Assembly: GCA_031551875.1 (NCBI GenBank) | Contig: JAVBNA010000012.1 | Location: 1 to 64,000, forward strand | From: JAVBNA01 sp031551875 | GTDB taxonomy: Bacteria; Bacillota; Clostridia; Oscillospirales; Acutalibacteraceae | DNA: 64,000 bases | Reading direction: 5' to 3' | Shown here: positions 53,136 through 61,467 of the stretch, one piece after another | Layout of the letters: every line of letters starts with the position of its first letter | Position numbering within the stretch: position 1 is the first letter of the stretch | Notes under the pieces: generated by a model | Database searches by the model: none | Told to the model about the DNA's origin: nothing | What the model saw: the letters and a program-made list of their open reading frames with translations, nothing else | Translations under genes and position numbers: made by a program

Positions 53136-54521
53136 ATGGAGCCCATTTTGAACAAACGCAGCGGAATGCTCGAGTTCGGGTTCAACTTTATGGATGTTCC
53201 CGAAGCCAATCTGTTCCGGAACATGTATCCGTACAATGAGATTCCGAGGCTCATCTTTAATCATAGAATTGTACCGATGAACCTCCCTGAAAAAATCTAC
53301 ATCACCGACACCACCTTCCGCGACGGGCAGCAGGCTCGTTCGCCCTATACGGTGGAGGAAATCTGCGATCTGTATGATCTGTTGCATAAGCTGGACAACG
53401 GCGCCGGCATCATCCGCCAGTCGGAATTTTTCCTCTACTCCCCGAAGGACAAGGAAGCGGTGGTCAAATGTCTGGAGAAGGGCTATGAATTCCCTGAGGT
53501 GACCGCCTGGATCCGCGCCAAGAAGGAGGACTTCCAGCTGGTGCGCGACTTTGACATTAAGGAGACGGGCATCCTTGTGTCCTGCTCCGACTATCATATT
53601 TTCAAGAAAATGGGCTGGACGCGCAAAGAGGCGCTTAAAAACTACCTTGCGGTCGTCTGTCAGGCGCTTGAGGCGGGGGTTCGTCCGCGCTGCCATTTCG
53701 AGGACATCACCCGTGCCGACTTCTTCGGCTTTGTACTGCCCTTCGCGTCCGAGCTGATGAAGCTGTCGCAGGAGTCGGGCATTCCCATTAAAATCCGCGC
53801 CTGTGACACGATGGGTCTGGGTTCGACCATTCCCGGCGTTGTGCTCCCGCGCAGCGTTTCCCAAATCATGTACGGCCTGACCAACTATTCGGGAGTGCCC
53901 TCCGAACAGCTTGAGTGGCACGGCCACAACGACTTCTACAATGCGGTGCCCAACGCGGTGTCGGCGTGGCTGTACGGCTCGTCGGCGGTCAACACCTCGC
54001 TGCTCGGCATCGGCGAACGCACGGGAAACACGCCGCTTGAGGCGATGGTCATCGAATATTGCCAGCTTAAGGGTCACACCGGTGGCATGGATCTGCGGGT
54101 GATCACCGAGATCGCGGAATACTTCGAGAACCAGCTCAACTATGAAATTCCGCCGCGCACCCCCTTCGTGGGCCGCGCCTTTAACTCCACCAAGGCGGGC
54201 ATTCACGCCGACGGCCTGCTCAAGGACGAGGAGATCTACAACATCTTCAACACGACCGACATTCTCGGCCGCCCGCCCATCGTCGTGGTGGACGCCCATT
54301 CGGGGCTTGCGGGCATCGCCGCGTGGATCAATACATACTTTAACCTGGCCGACGAGCACAAGATTGACAAGCGCGATCCCCGCGTCGCCAAAATCAAGGA
54401 GTGGGTGGACAACGAGTTCGCCGGCGGGCGTACGACCGTGTGCGGCGATCAGGAGCTTGAGCAGCAGGTGCGTCTGCACATGAAGGAGATCCTCAAGCTG
54501 CGCGAAAGCCGCAACGAGTAG
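53136..54521 (+). CDS. Re-citrate-synthase-type DRE-TIM metallolyase
   Basis: 461 aa. The class is clear: TDTTFRDGQQARSPYT (acetyl-CoA/metal signature), CHFEDITRADFFGF, ACDTMGLGSTIPG and HGHNDFYNAVPNAVSAWLYG (metal-binding HxH). The N-terminus (GMLEFGFNFMDVPEANLFR...YPYNEIPRL) is the pattern seen in Re-citrate synthases of anaerobic bacteria such as Clostridium kluyveri rather than in LeuA, which also has a C-terminal regulatory domain not present here. It would condense oxaloacetate and acetyl-CoA to citrate for glutamate synthesis. The gene stands alone with a promoter and terminator. A homocitrate or isopropylmalate synthase cannot be fully excluded. Confidence 0.8.
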   Translation: MEPILNKRSGMLEFGFNFMDVPEANLFRNMYPYNEIPRLIFNHRIVPMNLPEKIYITDTTFRDGQQARSPYTVEEICDLYDLLHKLDNGAGIIRQSEFFLYSPKDKEAVVKCLEKGYEFPEVTAWIRAKKEDFQLVRDFDIKETGILVSCSDYHIFKKMGWTRKEALKNYLAVVCQALEAGVRPRCHFEDITRADFFGFVLPFASELMKLSQESGIPIKIRACDTMGLGSTIPGVVLPRSVSQIMYGLTNYSGVPSEQLEWHGHNDFYNAVPNAVSAWLYGSSAVNTSLLGIGERTGNTPLEAMVIEYCQLKGHTGGMDLRVITEIAEYFENQLNYEIPPRTPFVGRAFNSTKAGIHADGLLKDEEIYNIFNTTDILGRPPIVVVDAHSGLAGIAAWINTYFNLADEHKIDKRDPRVAKIKEWVDNEFAGGRTTVCGDQELEQQVRLHMKEILKLRESRNE

Positions 54522-54549
54522 TGTGTATCGATTATAATAGAAGTATTTT

Positions 54550-54583
54550 AAAACACCCTCCAAATTGATTTGGAGGGTGTTTT
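54550..54583 (+). terminator. Terminator after the citrate-synthase-like gene
   Basis: AAAACACCCTCCAAA (54550-54564) and TTTGGAGGGTGTTTT (54569-54583), perfect arms, T-run at the end. Confidence 0.9.
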
Positions 54584-54748
54584 CATATGACAATAGCGCA
54601 AGATGTGCGGAAACGATATGGCAGGGCGGGGGATTGTTCCCGCCCTGTAGTTGTATTAACAAGCTTATTTTGTTCATCCTTTTACGCGTATTGAATACTT
54701 GCTTAAAAGGAAAGTTATATGCTTTGCCTGACCGTAGGAAAACGTTAT

Positions 54749-55366
54749 TTATAATTTTTTTATCATTCTATATTCCTTTAGCGTCTTATCTTTTGATTCA
54801 ACCGTTTCAACCAACTCAAATCCAAAATGTTCATAAATAGAGGCGTTTTCGGCAACAAAAGTTTCAATGGCAATTTCGGTATTATGTTTTTTTGCATATT
54901 CAAATACAAATTCCATCATTTTTCTGAAAATTCCTGTACCTCTTTTTTTCTTATCTATCCCCATGTGCGCCAAGTAATAAGGGACATTTTTGCGTTTTTT
55001 ATACCACTTAAAGCTATGAACCGCCTGCACTTTTTTGGAATTGTCGGCAAAAATCTTTATTTCTTCTTTATTAAGAACACTCTTAATTTTTTTGCCTGCT
55101 TTTAACGATAAAATTGCCTGCTTAATAAAAGAAAATTTCTTACCATCAATAAGAAAAACAATTCCACTAAAATCATCGTCATAGGTAAAAACATCACCAT
55201 ATTTATAGTAATATACCATATCCCAATATAAGTTTTCATAGATTACTTTTTTTGCTTTTTCTGGGTCAATTCCTTTGGTAGCGATTGAAATGTCTAGTGT
55301 GTCAAAAAATATTTCTAACATCTGTTTAGTAGCTTGATCCAATTCATTTTCTTTAATTTTTCTCAT
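54749..55366 (-). CDS. GNAT-family N-acetyltransferase
   Basis: 205 aa. The C-terminal part has the acetyl-CoA fold: YLAHMGIDKKKRGTGIFRKMMEFVFEYAKKH (motif A, with the R/QxxG-type loop RGTG), IETFVAENASIYEHFGFELVE (motif B). The N-terminal half is AT-rich and longer than usual. Ribosome site AAGGGG before the ATG. It has low GC content compared with its neighbours and may be acquired. Substrate unknown. Confidence 0.8.
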   Translation of the reverse strand: MRKIKENELDQATKQMLEIFFDTLDISIATKGIDPEKAKKVIYENLYWDMVYYYKYGDVFTYDDDFSGIVFLIDGKKFSFIKQAILSLKAGKKIKSVLNKEEIKIFADNSKKVQAVHSFKWYKKRKNVPYYLAHMGIDKKKRGTGIFRKMMEFVFEYAKKHNTEIAIETFVAENASIYEHFGFELVETVESKDKTLKEYRMIKKL

Positions 55367-55443
55367 CTTAATTTACCCCTTCATTGATTTAATATAACTA
55401 CTCCCTGGCGGGGGCAGACCTCCGACCGGCTGGTTAAAAAGCG

Positions 55444-57114
55444 CTAAACCATTTCCACCTTCTCCGGCGGCAGCCATTTGAGCAGGCAGGCGCTCAGCGT
55501 CGCCGGGTCAATGGGCTTAGAGATAAAGTCATTGAGGCCGTTTTCCAGAAACATCTGCTGTGCACCGGACACGGCATTGGCAGTCAGCGCTACAATGGGC
55601 ACCGAGGCGGCGCGCCCGCCCAGCGCCCGGATGAGCCGGGTGGACTCAATCCCGTCCATGCCGGGCATCATGTGATCCATAAAGATTAAGTCAAAGTCCT
55701 CCGCGGCCGCAAGCTCCACTGCCTGCTGGCCGCTGAGCGCCTCGGCGGGCGTGATGGCGTAATCCTCGAGCATGGATGCGCCCACCATCAGATTGATAGC
55801 AATGTCGTCCACCAGCAGGATTTTGGCCTCGGGCGCGCGGAAGGGTGTAGATCCGGGTTGCTCGCCTGCGGGCGCCCTCAGATGTCCCTCCGTGCACGGG
55901 ACACGCACCGAGAAGCAGGAACCCTTACCGTACACGCTTCGGACCGTGATGTCACCCTTCATAAGCACGCACAGCTGGTGGGTGATGGCAAGGCCGAGCC
56001 CGGTGCCCGCCACGTTTTTGTTTTTGACCTGGTCGAGCTGTTCGAAGGGGCGGAAAAGCCGCTGTGCATCCTGCTCGCGGATGCCCACGCCGGTGTCCTC
56101 AACCTCGAAGAGAAGCACGTCCCCCTCCCGGCGGGCGCGGAAGGTCACGACGCCCTCGGGGGTGTATTTATAGGCGTTGTTCAAGAGGTTCGACAGAATT
56201 TGCCCGATGCGCTTTTCGTCCCCGTACAGGGCGGGGGGCAGGTTTTTGTCAAATTCACAGGTAAACGCAAGATTTTTTTGCTGAAAGATGAGGCTGAACA
56301 TATTTTGGATGTTTTCAAGAAAAGCGGTAAAATCAAAGTCCTCCTCCATAAGCGAAAGCATGCCCGCCTCAATCTTGGAGAAGTCAAGAATGTCGTTGAT
56401 CAGGCTAAGCAGTACCTGTGAGGACGACTGGATGTTGTCAAGATACTCCCGCTGAAGGTCGCTGAGAGGCGTTTTTTTGATCATGTCTGAGATGCCGATA
56501 ATAGCGTTCATGGGCGTGCGGATCTCGTGGGAGATGGTGGTCAGAAAGTCGGATTTGGCCTGGCTGGCCACCTCCGCCTGCTCCTTGGCGCGGACAATCT
56601 CGGTCAGGTCATGAAGAATAATCAGCACACCCTCCACCGACTCCCCCGCTTCGGAAGTTGGGATCATATAGACCGAGTAGGTGCGCTCATCGCCCCGAAC
56701 CTGCAGGGCTTTGGTCATGCTTCGACTTCGTCCGCTCGCCATGGTGTCCACCGCCGCCTGGTGGAGCGCGTCATGCTCTGCGGGCTCAAGCATGGGGGCA
56801 AGAACCTGCGCGGCGGGGCGCTTGTCGATCAGACCGTAATTCGGGATGCCCGCCGCTTTCAGAAAGGACTGGGTGCAAAAGGAGAACTGCAATTCCGAAT
56901 TGAGCAGGATCATGACGTCGGGGCAATGGTGCAGGATGAGCGCCAGAAGCTTTTCCTGACGAGACTTTTCCTGTGAAATGACATTACTGAGCTTGCCCTG
57001 CATCTCGGCGACGTTGCGCAGGGTTTGCGTCGTGCGGTTGGCAAGTTCAAGCTCGCGGCGCAATTTGCGGTTTTCCTTGAGAAGCTGTTCGTAGTCGTAT
57101 ACAGGTTCGTTCAT
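55444..57114 (-). CDS. Cytoplasmic hybrid sensor histidine kinase (PAS-HisKA-HATPase-REC)
   Basis: 556 aa. Coiled-coil N-terminus (about 8-55), PAS domain about 55-175, HisKA with H196 (TTISHEIRTPMN), ATPase domain with N-box, DTGVGI and GTGLGLAI motifs (about 305-405), then a receiver domain (about 430-550) with the phospho-acceptor Asp in DLIFMDHMMPGMDG. No membrane segment is present, so it senses a cytoplasmic signal or one passed from the neighbouring FIST protein. No output domain follows, so the receiver passes phosphate to an unknown partner. Coded 26 nt downstream of the FIST gene. Confidence 0.93.
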   Translation of the reverse strand: MNEPVYDYEQLLKENRKLRRELELANRTTQTLRNVAEMQGKLSNVISQEKSRQEKLLALILHHCPDVMILLNSELQFSFCTQSFLKAAGIPNYGLIDKRPAAQVLAPMLEPAEHDALHQAAVDTMASGRSRSMTKALQVRGDERTYSVYMIPTSEAGESVEGVLIILHDLTEIVRAKEQAEVASQAKSDFLTTISHEIRTPMNAIIGISDMIKKTPLSDLQREYLDNIQSSSQVLLSLINDILDFSKIEAGMLSLMEEDFDFTAFLENIQNMFSLIFQQKNLAFTCEFDKNLPPALYGDEKRIGQILSNLLNNAYKYTPEGVVTFRARREGDVLLFEVEDTGVGIREQDAQRLFRPFEQLDQVKNKNVAGTGLGLAITHQLCVLMKGDITVRSVYGKGSCFSVRVPCTEGHLRAPAGEQPGSTPFRAPEAKILLVDDIAINLMVGASMLEDYAITPAEALSGQQAVELAAAEDFDLIFMDHMMPGMDGIESTRLIRALGGRAASVPIVALTANAVSGAQQMFLENGLNDFISKPIDPATLSACLLKWLPPEKVEMV

Positions 57115-57140
57115 GATGCACCGCCTTTACAAAGTGAAGG

Positions 57141-58304
57141 TCAGAGAGCGCAGGCCACAAAGGTGTTGTTGTGGAAGCGGTTGACCCAGGTGTCGCCAAG
57201 CCTGACGGGGCAGATCTCTCCGCCCGAATAGCACAGGGAATAGGGAATTTCGCCATTCAGGCCGCGCTCCACGCTTTCCATCTCCGCGGAGGAATCCAGT
57301 CCGAGCGCCAGAAAGCGCCCGATACAGCAGTAAATGAGCAGCGCCCGGTTACGGTGGGAGGTCATCGCTTCGTCAATTTTTATGTTGGTCGTGCTCAGCA
57401 CGTCCTCACGGCTGAGGTTGCCGAAAGAGAGGGTTGAGCCCACCGGCATGACGCCGCCGCACACCCCGTAGCCCTCCTCCGTAAAGGCGAACATCGCCCG
57501 GGACACCGGCTCGGAGCCGTCGCCGTAGTCGATGACAAAGGGAATGGTGTTAACGCCGTCGGCAATTTTGCCGTCCGAGGCCACGCCCAGCGTTTCCAGA
57601 TAGTCGTACAGCGACAGGTTGTTGACCGACTTGAGGATGCTTCCGTCCGCGTCGGTGATGACGGCGCTCTGCTCGAAGATTTTGTCCTTTGGGAGGGAGG
57701 CCATAAAAAATTCGGGTTGCAGGTTGCCCGCACACAGCACGAGCGCCAACTTTTCATTGGAGTGTTCGCCGCCATAGAGGATGCCGCACTGGCTGTAGTC
57801 AGGGGTGTGGTCCACCGTGACTGTGCCGAAGTTGGGGACGCCGCCCGAAATGCGGTCGAGCGCCTCGACGTACTGATCGCCCGCGTACTGGTAGATCAGC
57901 GGCGCCATGGTGAACATCAACGCGGGCTTTTGTTTCAGCGCAGACGCCGCCCGGTTGTACGCCTCCTCCACACCCGCCTCAAGATTGTCGGACAGAGGGG
58001 CGGAGAGGGCGGTTTCAAAGGAGACATCGTCGGCGGTCAGAACAACGAGGGTCAGGGACAGCTGCCCGTGGTGGCCGCCCACGGCGCAGCCCAGCGTGGT
58101 TGTGCCTACCACCGGAAAGGGCAGCGCGTCACACAGCGCCTTTACCACGCCCGATTCGCAAAATTCGGCGTAACAGGAGAGCAGGCCGACCGAATTGTCC
58201 AGCAGGCTGTTTTCCAGGTCAAGCTGGAAAAGAACCTCGGAAACCGCATCGTTGACCTCGTCAATTTCGGCAGTATAAGCGGTCAGGGTATGCAACATGA
58301 GCAA
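57141..58304 (-). CDS. FIST-domain sensor protein
   Basis: 387 aa. N-terminal FIST domain (about 30-230; VVGTTTLGCAVGGHHGQLSL..., ALMFTMAPLIYQYAGDQYVEAL, VPNFGTVT) and FIST_C (about 235-375; SDGKIADGVNTIPFVIDYGDG). FIST domains are predicted small-molecule (amino-acid-like) sensors. It lies 26 nt before the histidine kinase, and both are minus strand, so they form a two-gene sensing unit. No catalytic residues are expected. Confidence 0.85.
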   Translation of the reverse strand: MLMLHTLTAYTAEIDEVNDAVSEVLFQLDLENSLLDNSVGLLSCYAEFCESGVVKALCDALPFPVVGTTTLGCAVGGHHGQLSLTLVVLTADDVSFETALSAPLSDNLEAGVEEAYNRAASALKQKPALMFTMAPLIYQYAGDQYVEALDRISGGVPNFGTVTVDHTPDYSQCGILYGGEHSNEKLALVLCAGNLQPEFFMASLPKDKIFEQSAVITDADGSILKSVNNLSLYDYLETLGVASDGKIADGVNTIPFVIDYGDGSEPVSRAMFAFTEEGYGVCGGVMPVGSTLSFGNLSREDVLSTTNIKIDEAMTSHRNRALLIYCCIGRFLALGLDSSAEMESVERGLNGEIPYSLCYSGGEICPVRLGDTWVNRFHNNTFVACAL

Positions 58305-58407
58305 ACACTCCTTATTTTCATTTATAAAAATGGGTCAGAATAATTCTATCAAATAAAGGCGACTTTTGCAAGTGTTTCGGACGGGTTCCGATTGATCTCA
58401 AAAGAAC

Positions 58408-58436
58408 TTGCGCGTGTTTCCGAAATATAGTATAAT
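58408..58436 (+). promoter_or_regulatory. Promoter of the teichoic-acid-type cluster
   Basis: TTGCGC (58408-58413), 17-nt spacer, TATAAT (58431-58436). Confidence 0.65.
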
Positions 58437-58490
58437 ACAAAGAAGTTGTAAACGAATTTGTGAACAGGTTGTTAAAGGGTGGGGAATCGC

Positions 58491-59666
58491 TTGAGTTTGT
58501 TTTTACTGACCGTGGCCCGATTCCTTCTGGACGTGCTGTACGCGGTGCTGAAACTTCTTCCGGTATCCAAAAAAGTCACATTTTTGAGCCGTCAGGCGAA
58601 CACGCCCGGCGTTGATTTTGTGCTGCTTGAAGAATGGATGCGCGAGGCGTACCCCGAGTATAAAACCGTGATGCTGTGCAAGACGCTGGACAAGGGCGCG
58701 GCGGCCAAAATTAAGTATATGTTCCACATGCTGAGACAGATGTATCACTGTGCGACGTCCCGCGCCGCGGTGCTGGACAGCTACTGCATTATCATCAGCT
58801 TTCTGACTCAGCGGAGAAGCCTCAAGGTCTTTCAGATCTGGCATTCGCTTGGGCTTTTTAAGAAGTTCGGCTATTCCATCCTCGACAAAAAGGAGGGCTC
58901 GAAAAGCGGCGTGGCGAGGGTCATGCGTATGCACGAGGGCTATTCCCATGTGATCTGCTCGTCGCCCGCATTCACCGCCGCCTTTGCCGAGGCCTTCGGC
59001 TGCGCGGAGGAGAAGATTCTGCCGCTGGGGCTGCCCCGCATGGACTACATCCAGTCGTCTGAGGCGGCGGCACGCAACCGCGACCGGATTTTCTCGGTCT
59101 ATCCCGCGCTTGACAACGGGCGTAAAAACCTTCTGTATGTGCCCACCTTCCGCAAATTCGGCAAGGAGCCGCTGCAAAAAGTGATTGACAAGGTTGACCT
59201 TGCCCAATATAATCTGATCATAAAATTGCACAGCGGCAAGGAGCTCGTCTTTGTGGACACACGCAAAAACAAGAAGACCGGCCGCAACGGGACAGGGATG
59301 GATTTTCTCCATGTCGCCGACGCGGTGATCACCGATTATTCCGCCATTTTATATGAGGCGGCGCTTGCCCGCAAGCCGCTGTACCTCTACTGCTGCGACT
59401 ATGACAGCTATATGGACAGCCGCGGGCTGTACCTGGATTATTTCAAGGATATTCCCGGCGTGGTTTCTCGCGACATTAACGTCATTCTCAGCGCCGTTGA
59501 CAAGGGCGTAACCGACGAGGCGAAGCTGGAGGCCTTTTTGGATTACAATGTGCCCTACCGTCATCTGAACATGACGGCGGCGCTGTGCGACGTGATTATT
59601 GGAACTGTGGAGAACGGTTCTGTGGATCTTCCGGCGGTGATCCGCTCGGAAAAATATGTGAGATAG
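58491..59666 (+). CDS. CDP-glycerol glycerophosphotransferase-like protein
   Basis: 391 aa from TTG at 58491 (GGTGGGG 6 nt before); GTG at 58479 is a possible earlier start. C-terminal about 290 residues are of the TagB/TagF type: VFQIWHSLGLFKKFGYS, LPLGLPRMDY, YVPTFRKFGKE, IIKLHSG, ADAVITDYSAILYEAALARKPLYLY. They transfer glycerol- or ribitol-phosphate to wall polymers, in the cytoplasm. It is upstream of the exporter genes, consistent with wall teichoic acid or related polymer synthesis. Precise substrate unclear. Confidence 0.85.
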   Translation: MSLFLLTVARFLLDVLYAVLKLLPVSKKVTFLSRQANTPGVDFVLLEEWMREAYPEYKTVMLCKTLDKGAAAKIKYMFHMLRQMYHCATSRAAVLDSYCIIISFLTQRRSLKVFQIWHSLGLFKKFGYSILDKKEGSKSGVARVMRMHEGYSHVICSSPAFTAAFAEAFGCAEEKILPLGLPRMDYIQSSEAAARNRDRIFSVYPALDNGRKNLLYVPTFRKFGKEPLQKVIDKVDLAQYNLIIKLHSGKELVFVDTRKNKKTGRNGTGMDFLHVADAVITDYSAILYEAALARKPLYLYCCDYDSYMDSRGLYLDYFKDIPGVVSRDINVILSAVDKGVTDEAKLEAFLDYNVPYRHLNMTAALCDVIIGTVENGSVDLPAVIRSEKYVR

Positions 59667-59712
59667 CCGGTGCGCGGCGGCGTATGGGCCCGCAGGGGGA
59701 CAGGAGGACAGA

Positions 59713-60567
59713 ATGGATAAAATAAGCAGCCGGTTGCGCAATGTGGATGACGGCAACATCATCTGGCAGGTCATCCATGAACATATCTTTTTTCACAAGC
59801 AGATTGTCAAGCTGGCGGGCGCCGACCTGCAAAAGAACTATCGCGGCGCGGCGTTGGGCTGGGCGTGGGCGCTGATTAAGCCCGCGGTCACGATTTTTGT
59901 CTACTGGTTTGCGTTTGAAATCGGGCTGCGGCGCGGCGGCCCGGTTACCGTACATGGGGTGGACTACCCCTTTTTCCTCTGGATGCTCGCGGGGATTATT
60001 CCGTGGTTTTACCTCTCCGAGATGCTCAGCCCCGGAACCGACTGCATCCGCAAATACAGCTATCTTGTGACCAAGATGAACTTCCCGGTGTCCACAATCC
60101 CCACCTTTGTCAGCATATCAAGGCTGCTGGTCAACCTGCTTTTGCAGATTCCCTGTCTGATCATTTTCTGGATGAGTGGCTTTCCGCCTGACATATACCT
60201 CTTGCAAATGCCGGTGTACATCCTGTTTATCTTTTACTACGCCACGGCGCAGACGCTGCTGTTTTCGCTGCTCGCCACCATGAGCAAGGACTTTTCCAAC
60301 CTGATCAAGTCCCTGACAACGGCGCTGTTCTGGCTGTCGGCCATCATGTGGAACATCGACACGGTCAAGCAGCCGTGGCTCAAAACGCTGCTGCGCATAA
60401 ACCCGATCACCTATGTGGTCACCGGGTTCCGCAATATCTATGTGAACAAGCGCTGGTTTTTTGAAGAAAAGACCACGCTGTATTTTCTGGTGGTTTCGAC
60501 GGTTTTTTTCCTTGCGGCGCTTTTGATTTACAAAAAGGTGCGCAAGGACATCCCCGACGTTTTATAG
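59713..60567 (+). CDS. ABC-2 permease of a polysaccharide/teichoic acid exporter (TagG-like)
   Basis: 284 aa with about six membrane segments. Motifs GADLQKNYRGAALGWAWALIKP and FAWMLAGIIPWFYLSEML-like text are typical of ABC-2 polymer exporters (TagG/Wzm). AGGAGG precedes the ATG. It forms the channel with the following ATPase (15-nt gap). Exports the polymer made by the preceding transferase. Confidence 0.88.
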   Translation: MDKISSRLRNVDDGNIIWQVIHEHIFFHKQIVKLAGADLQKNYRGAALGWAWALIKPAVTIFVYWFAFEIGLRRGGPVTVHGVDYPFFLWMLAGIIPWFYLSEMLSPGTDCIRKYSYLVTKMNFPVSTIPTFVSISRLLVNLLLQIPCLIIFWMSGFPPDIYLLQMPVYILFIFYYATAQTLLFSLLATMSKDFSNLIKSLTTALFWLSAIMWNIDTVKQPWLKTLLRINPITYVVTGFRNIYVNKRWFFEEKTTLYFLVVSTVFFLAALLIYKKVRKDIPDVL

Positions 60568-60581
60568 GAAGGGAGGCCCGC

Positions 60582-61331
60582 ATGAGCGAGGTAATGATTG
60601 AGTTTAAGCATGTCAACAAGACATACAAGCTCTATAAAAATGATAAACACCGGCTGCTTGGCGTCTTTTTTAAAAACATTCCCTACATTAAAAAAATGGC
60701 GTCCCGAGACCTGACCTTCACCGTCAACAAGGGCGAGTCGGTGGCCTTTCTGGGCAAAAACGGCGCGGGCAAGTCGACCATCCTCAAGATGATCACCAAA
60801 ACGGCCTTTCCCACCAGCGGTGAAATCATGGTCAACGGACGGGTGAGTGCCCTGCTTGAGCTGACGGCGGGCTTTGACCCGGAGTTTACCGGGCGGGAGA
60901 ACATCTATCTCAAGGGTCAGCTGATGGGGCTGCAAACCCATGAGATCCGGGAGATGGAGGACGACATCATCGATTTTGCCGACATCGGCGAATACATCGA
61001 CCAGCCCACCCGTACCTATTCCAGCGGGATGAAGGCGCGTCTGGGCTTTGCGATCAGCGTGAACTCCCGGCCGGAAATCCTCATTGTGGACGAAGCACTC
61101 AGCGTCGGAGACGCGGAGTTTAAAGAGAAATGCCTGCACAAGATCAACAAGATCATGGCGGACGACGACGTAACCCTGCTGTTTGTCACCCATGCGGAAA
61201 AGCAGGCCGAGCAGTTCTGCCACCGCGGCATTTTCCTCCACAAGGGGGAGATCATGTTTGACGGAGAGATCAGCGAGGCGATCGAGCGGTATATGAAGTA
61301 TGAGGACAAATCCAAGGGGAAGAAAAAATGA
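60582..61331 (+). CDS. ABC transporter ATPase (TagH-like)
   Basis: 249 aa. Walker A GKNGAGKSTILKMI, Q/K loop region, signature YSSGMKARLGFA, Walker B EILIVDEALSVGD, H-loop FVTHAEKQAEQ. Pairs with the permease. It lacks the long C-terminal extension of some TagH proteins. A strong terminator follows. Confidence 0.9.
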   Translation: MSEVMIEFKHVNKTYKLYKNDKHRLLGVFFKNIPYIKKMASRDLTFTVNKGESVAFLGKNGAGKSTILKMITKTAFPTSGEIMVNGRVSALLELTAGFDPEFTGRENIYLKGQLMGLQTHEIREMEDDIIDFADIGEYIDQPTRTYSSGMKARLGFAISVNSRPEILIVDEALSVGDAEFKEKCLHKINKIMADDDVTLLFVTHAEKQAEQFCHRGIFLHKGEIMFDGEISEAIERYMKYEDKSKGKKK

Positions 61332-61334
61332 TGT

Positions 61335-61377
61335 AAAGATACCCGGCGCTTCATAAAAAGAAGCGCCGGGTATCTTT
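61335..61377 (+). terminator. Terminator of the polymer-export cluster
   Basis: AAAGATACCCGGCGCTTC (61335-61352) pairs perfectly with GAAGCGCCGGGTATCTTT (61360-61377); T-run follows. Confidence 0.9.
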
Positions 61378-61400
61378 TGCATCAATGTAAAAGGATTCCA

Positions 61401-61429
61401 TTGCCCGGCATCCTCTTCTATGGTATAAT
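61401..61429 (+). promoter_or_regulatory. Promoter of typA
   Basis: TTGCCC (61401-61406), 17-nt spacer, TATAAT (61424-61429). ATG 39 nt downstream. Confidence 0.65.
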
Positions 61430-61467
61430 AAAGCATCATGATTTTATAAAACGAGGAAGGTACTTGC

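Noticed and set aside
53130..54677. 515-codon minus-strand frame opposite the citrate-synthase-like gene
   Set aside because: Shadow frame; it also crosses the clear terminator at 54550-54583.
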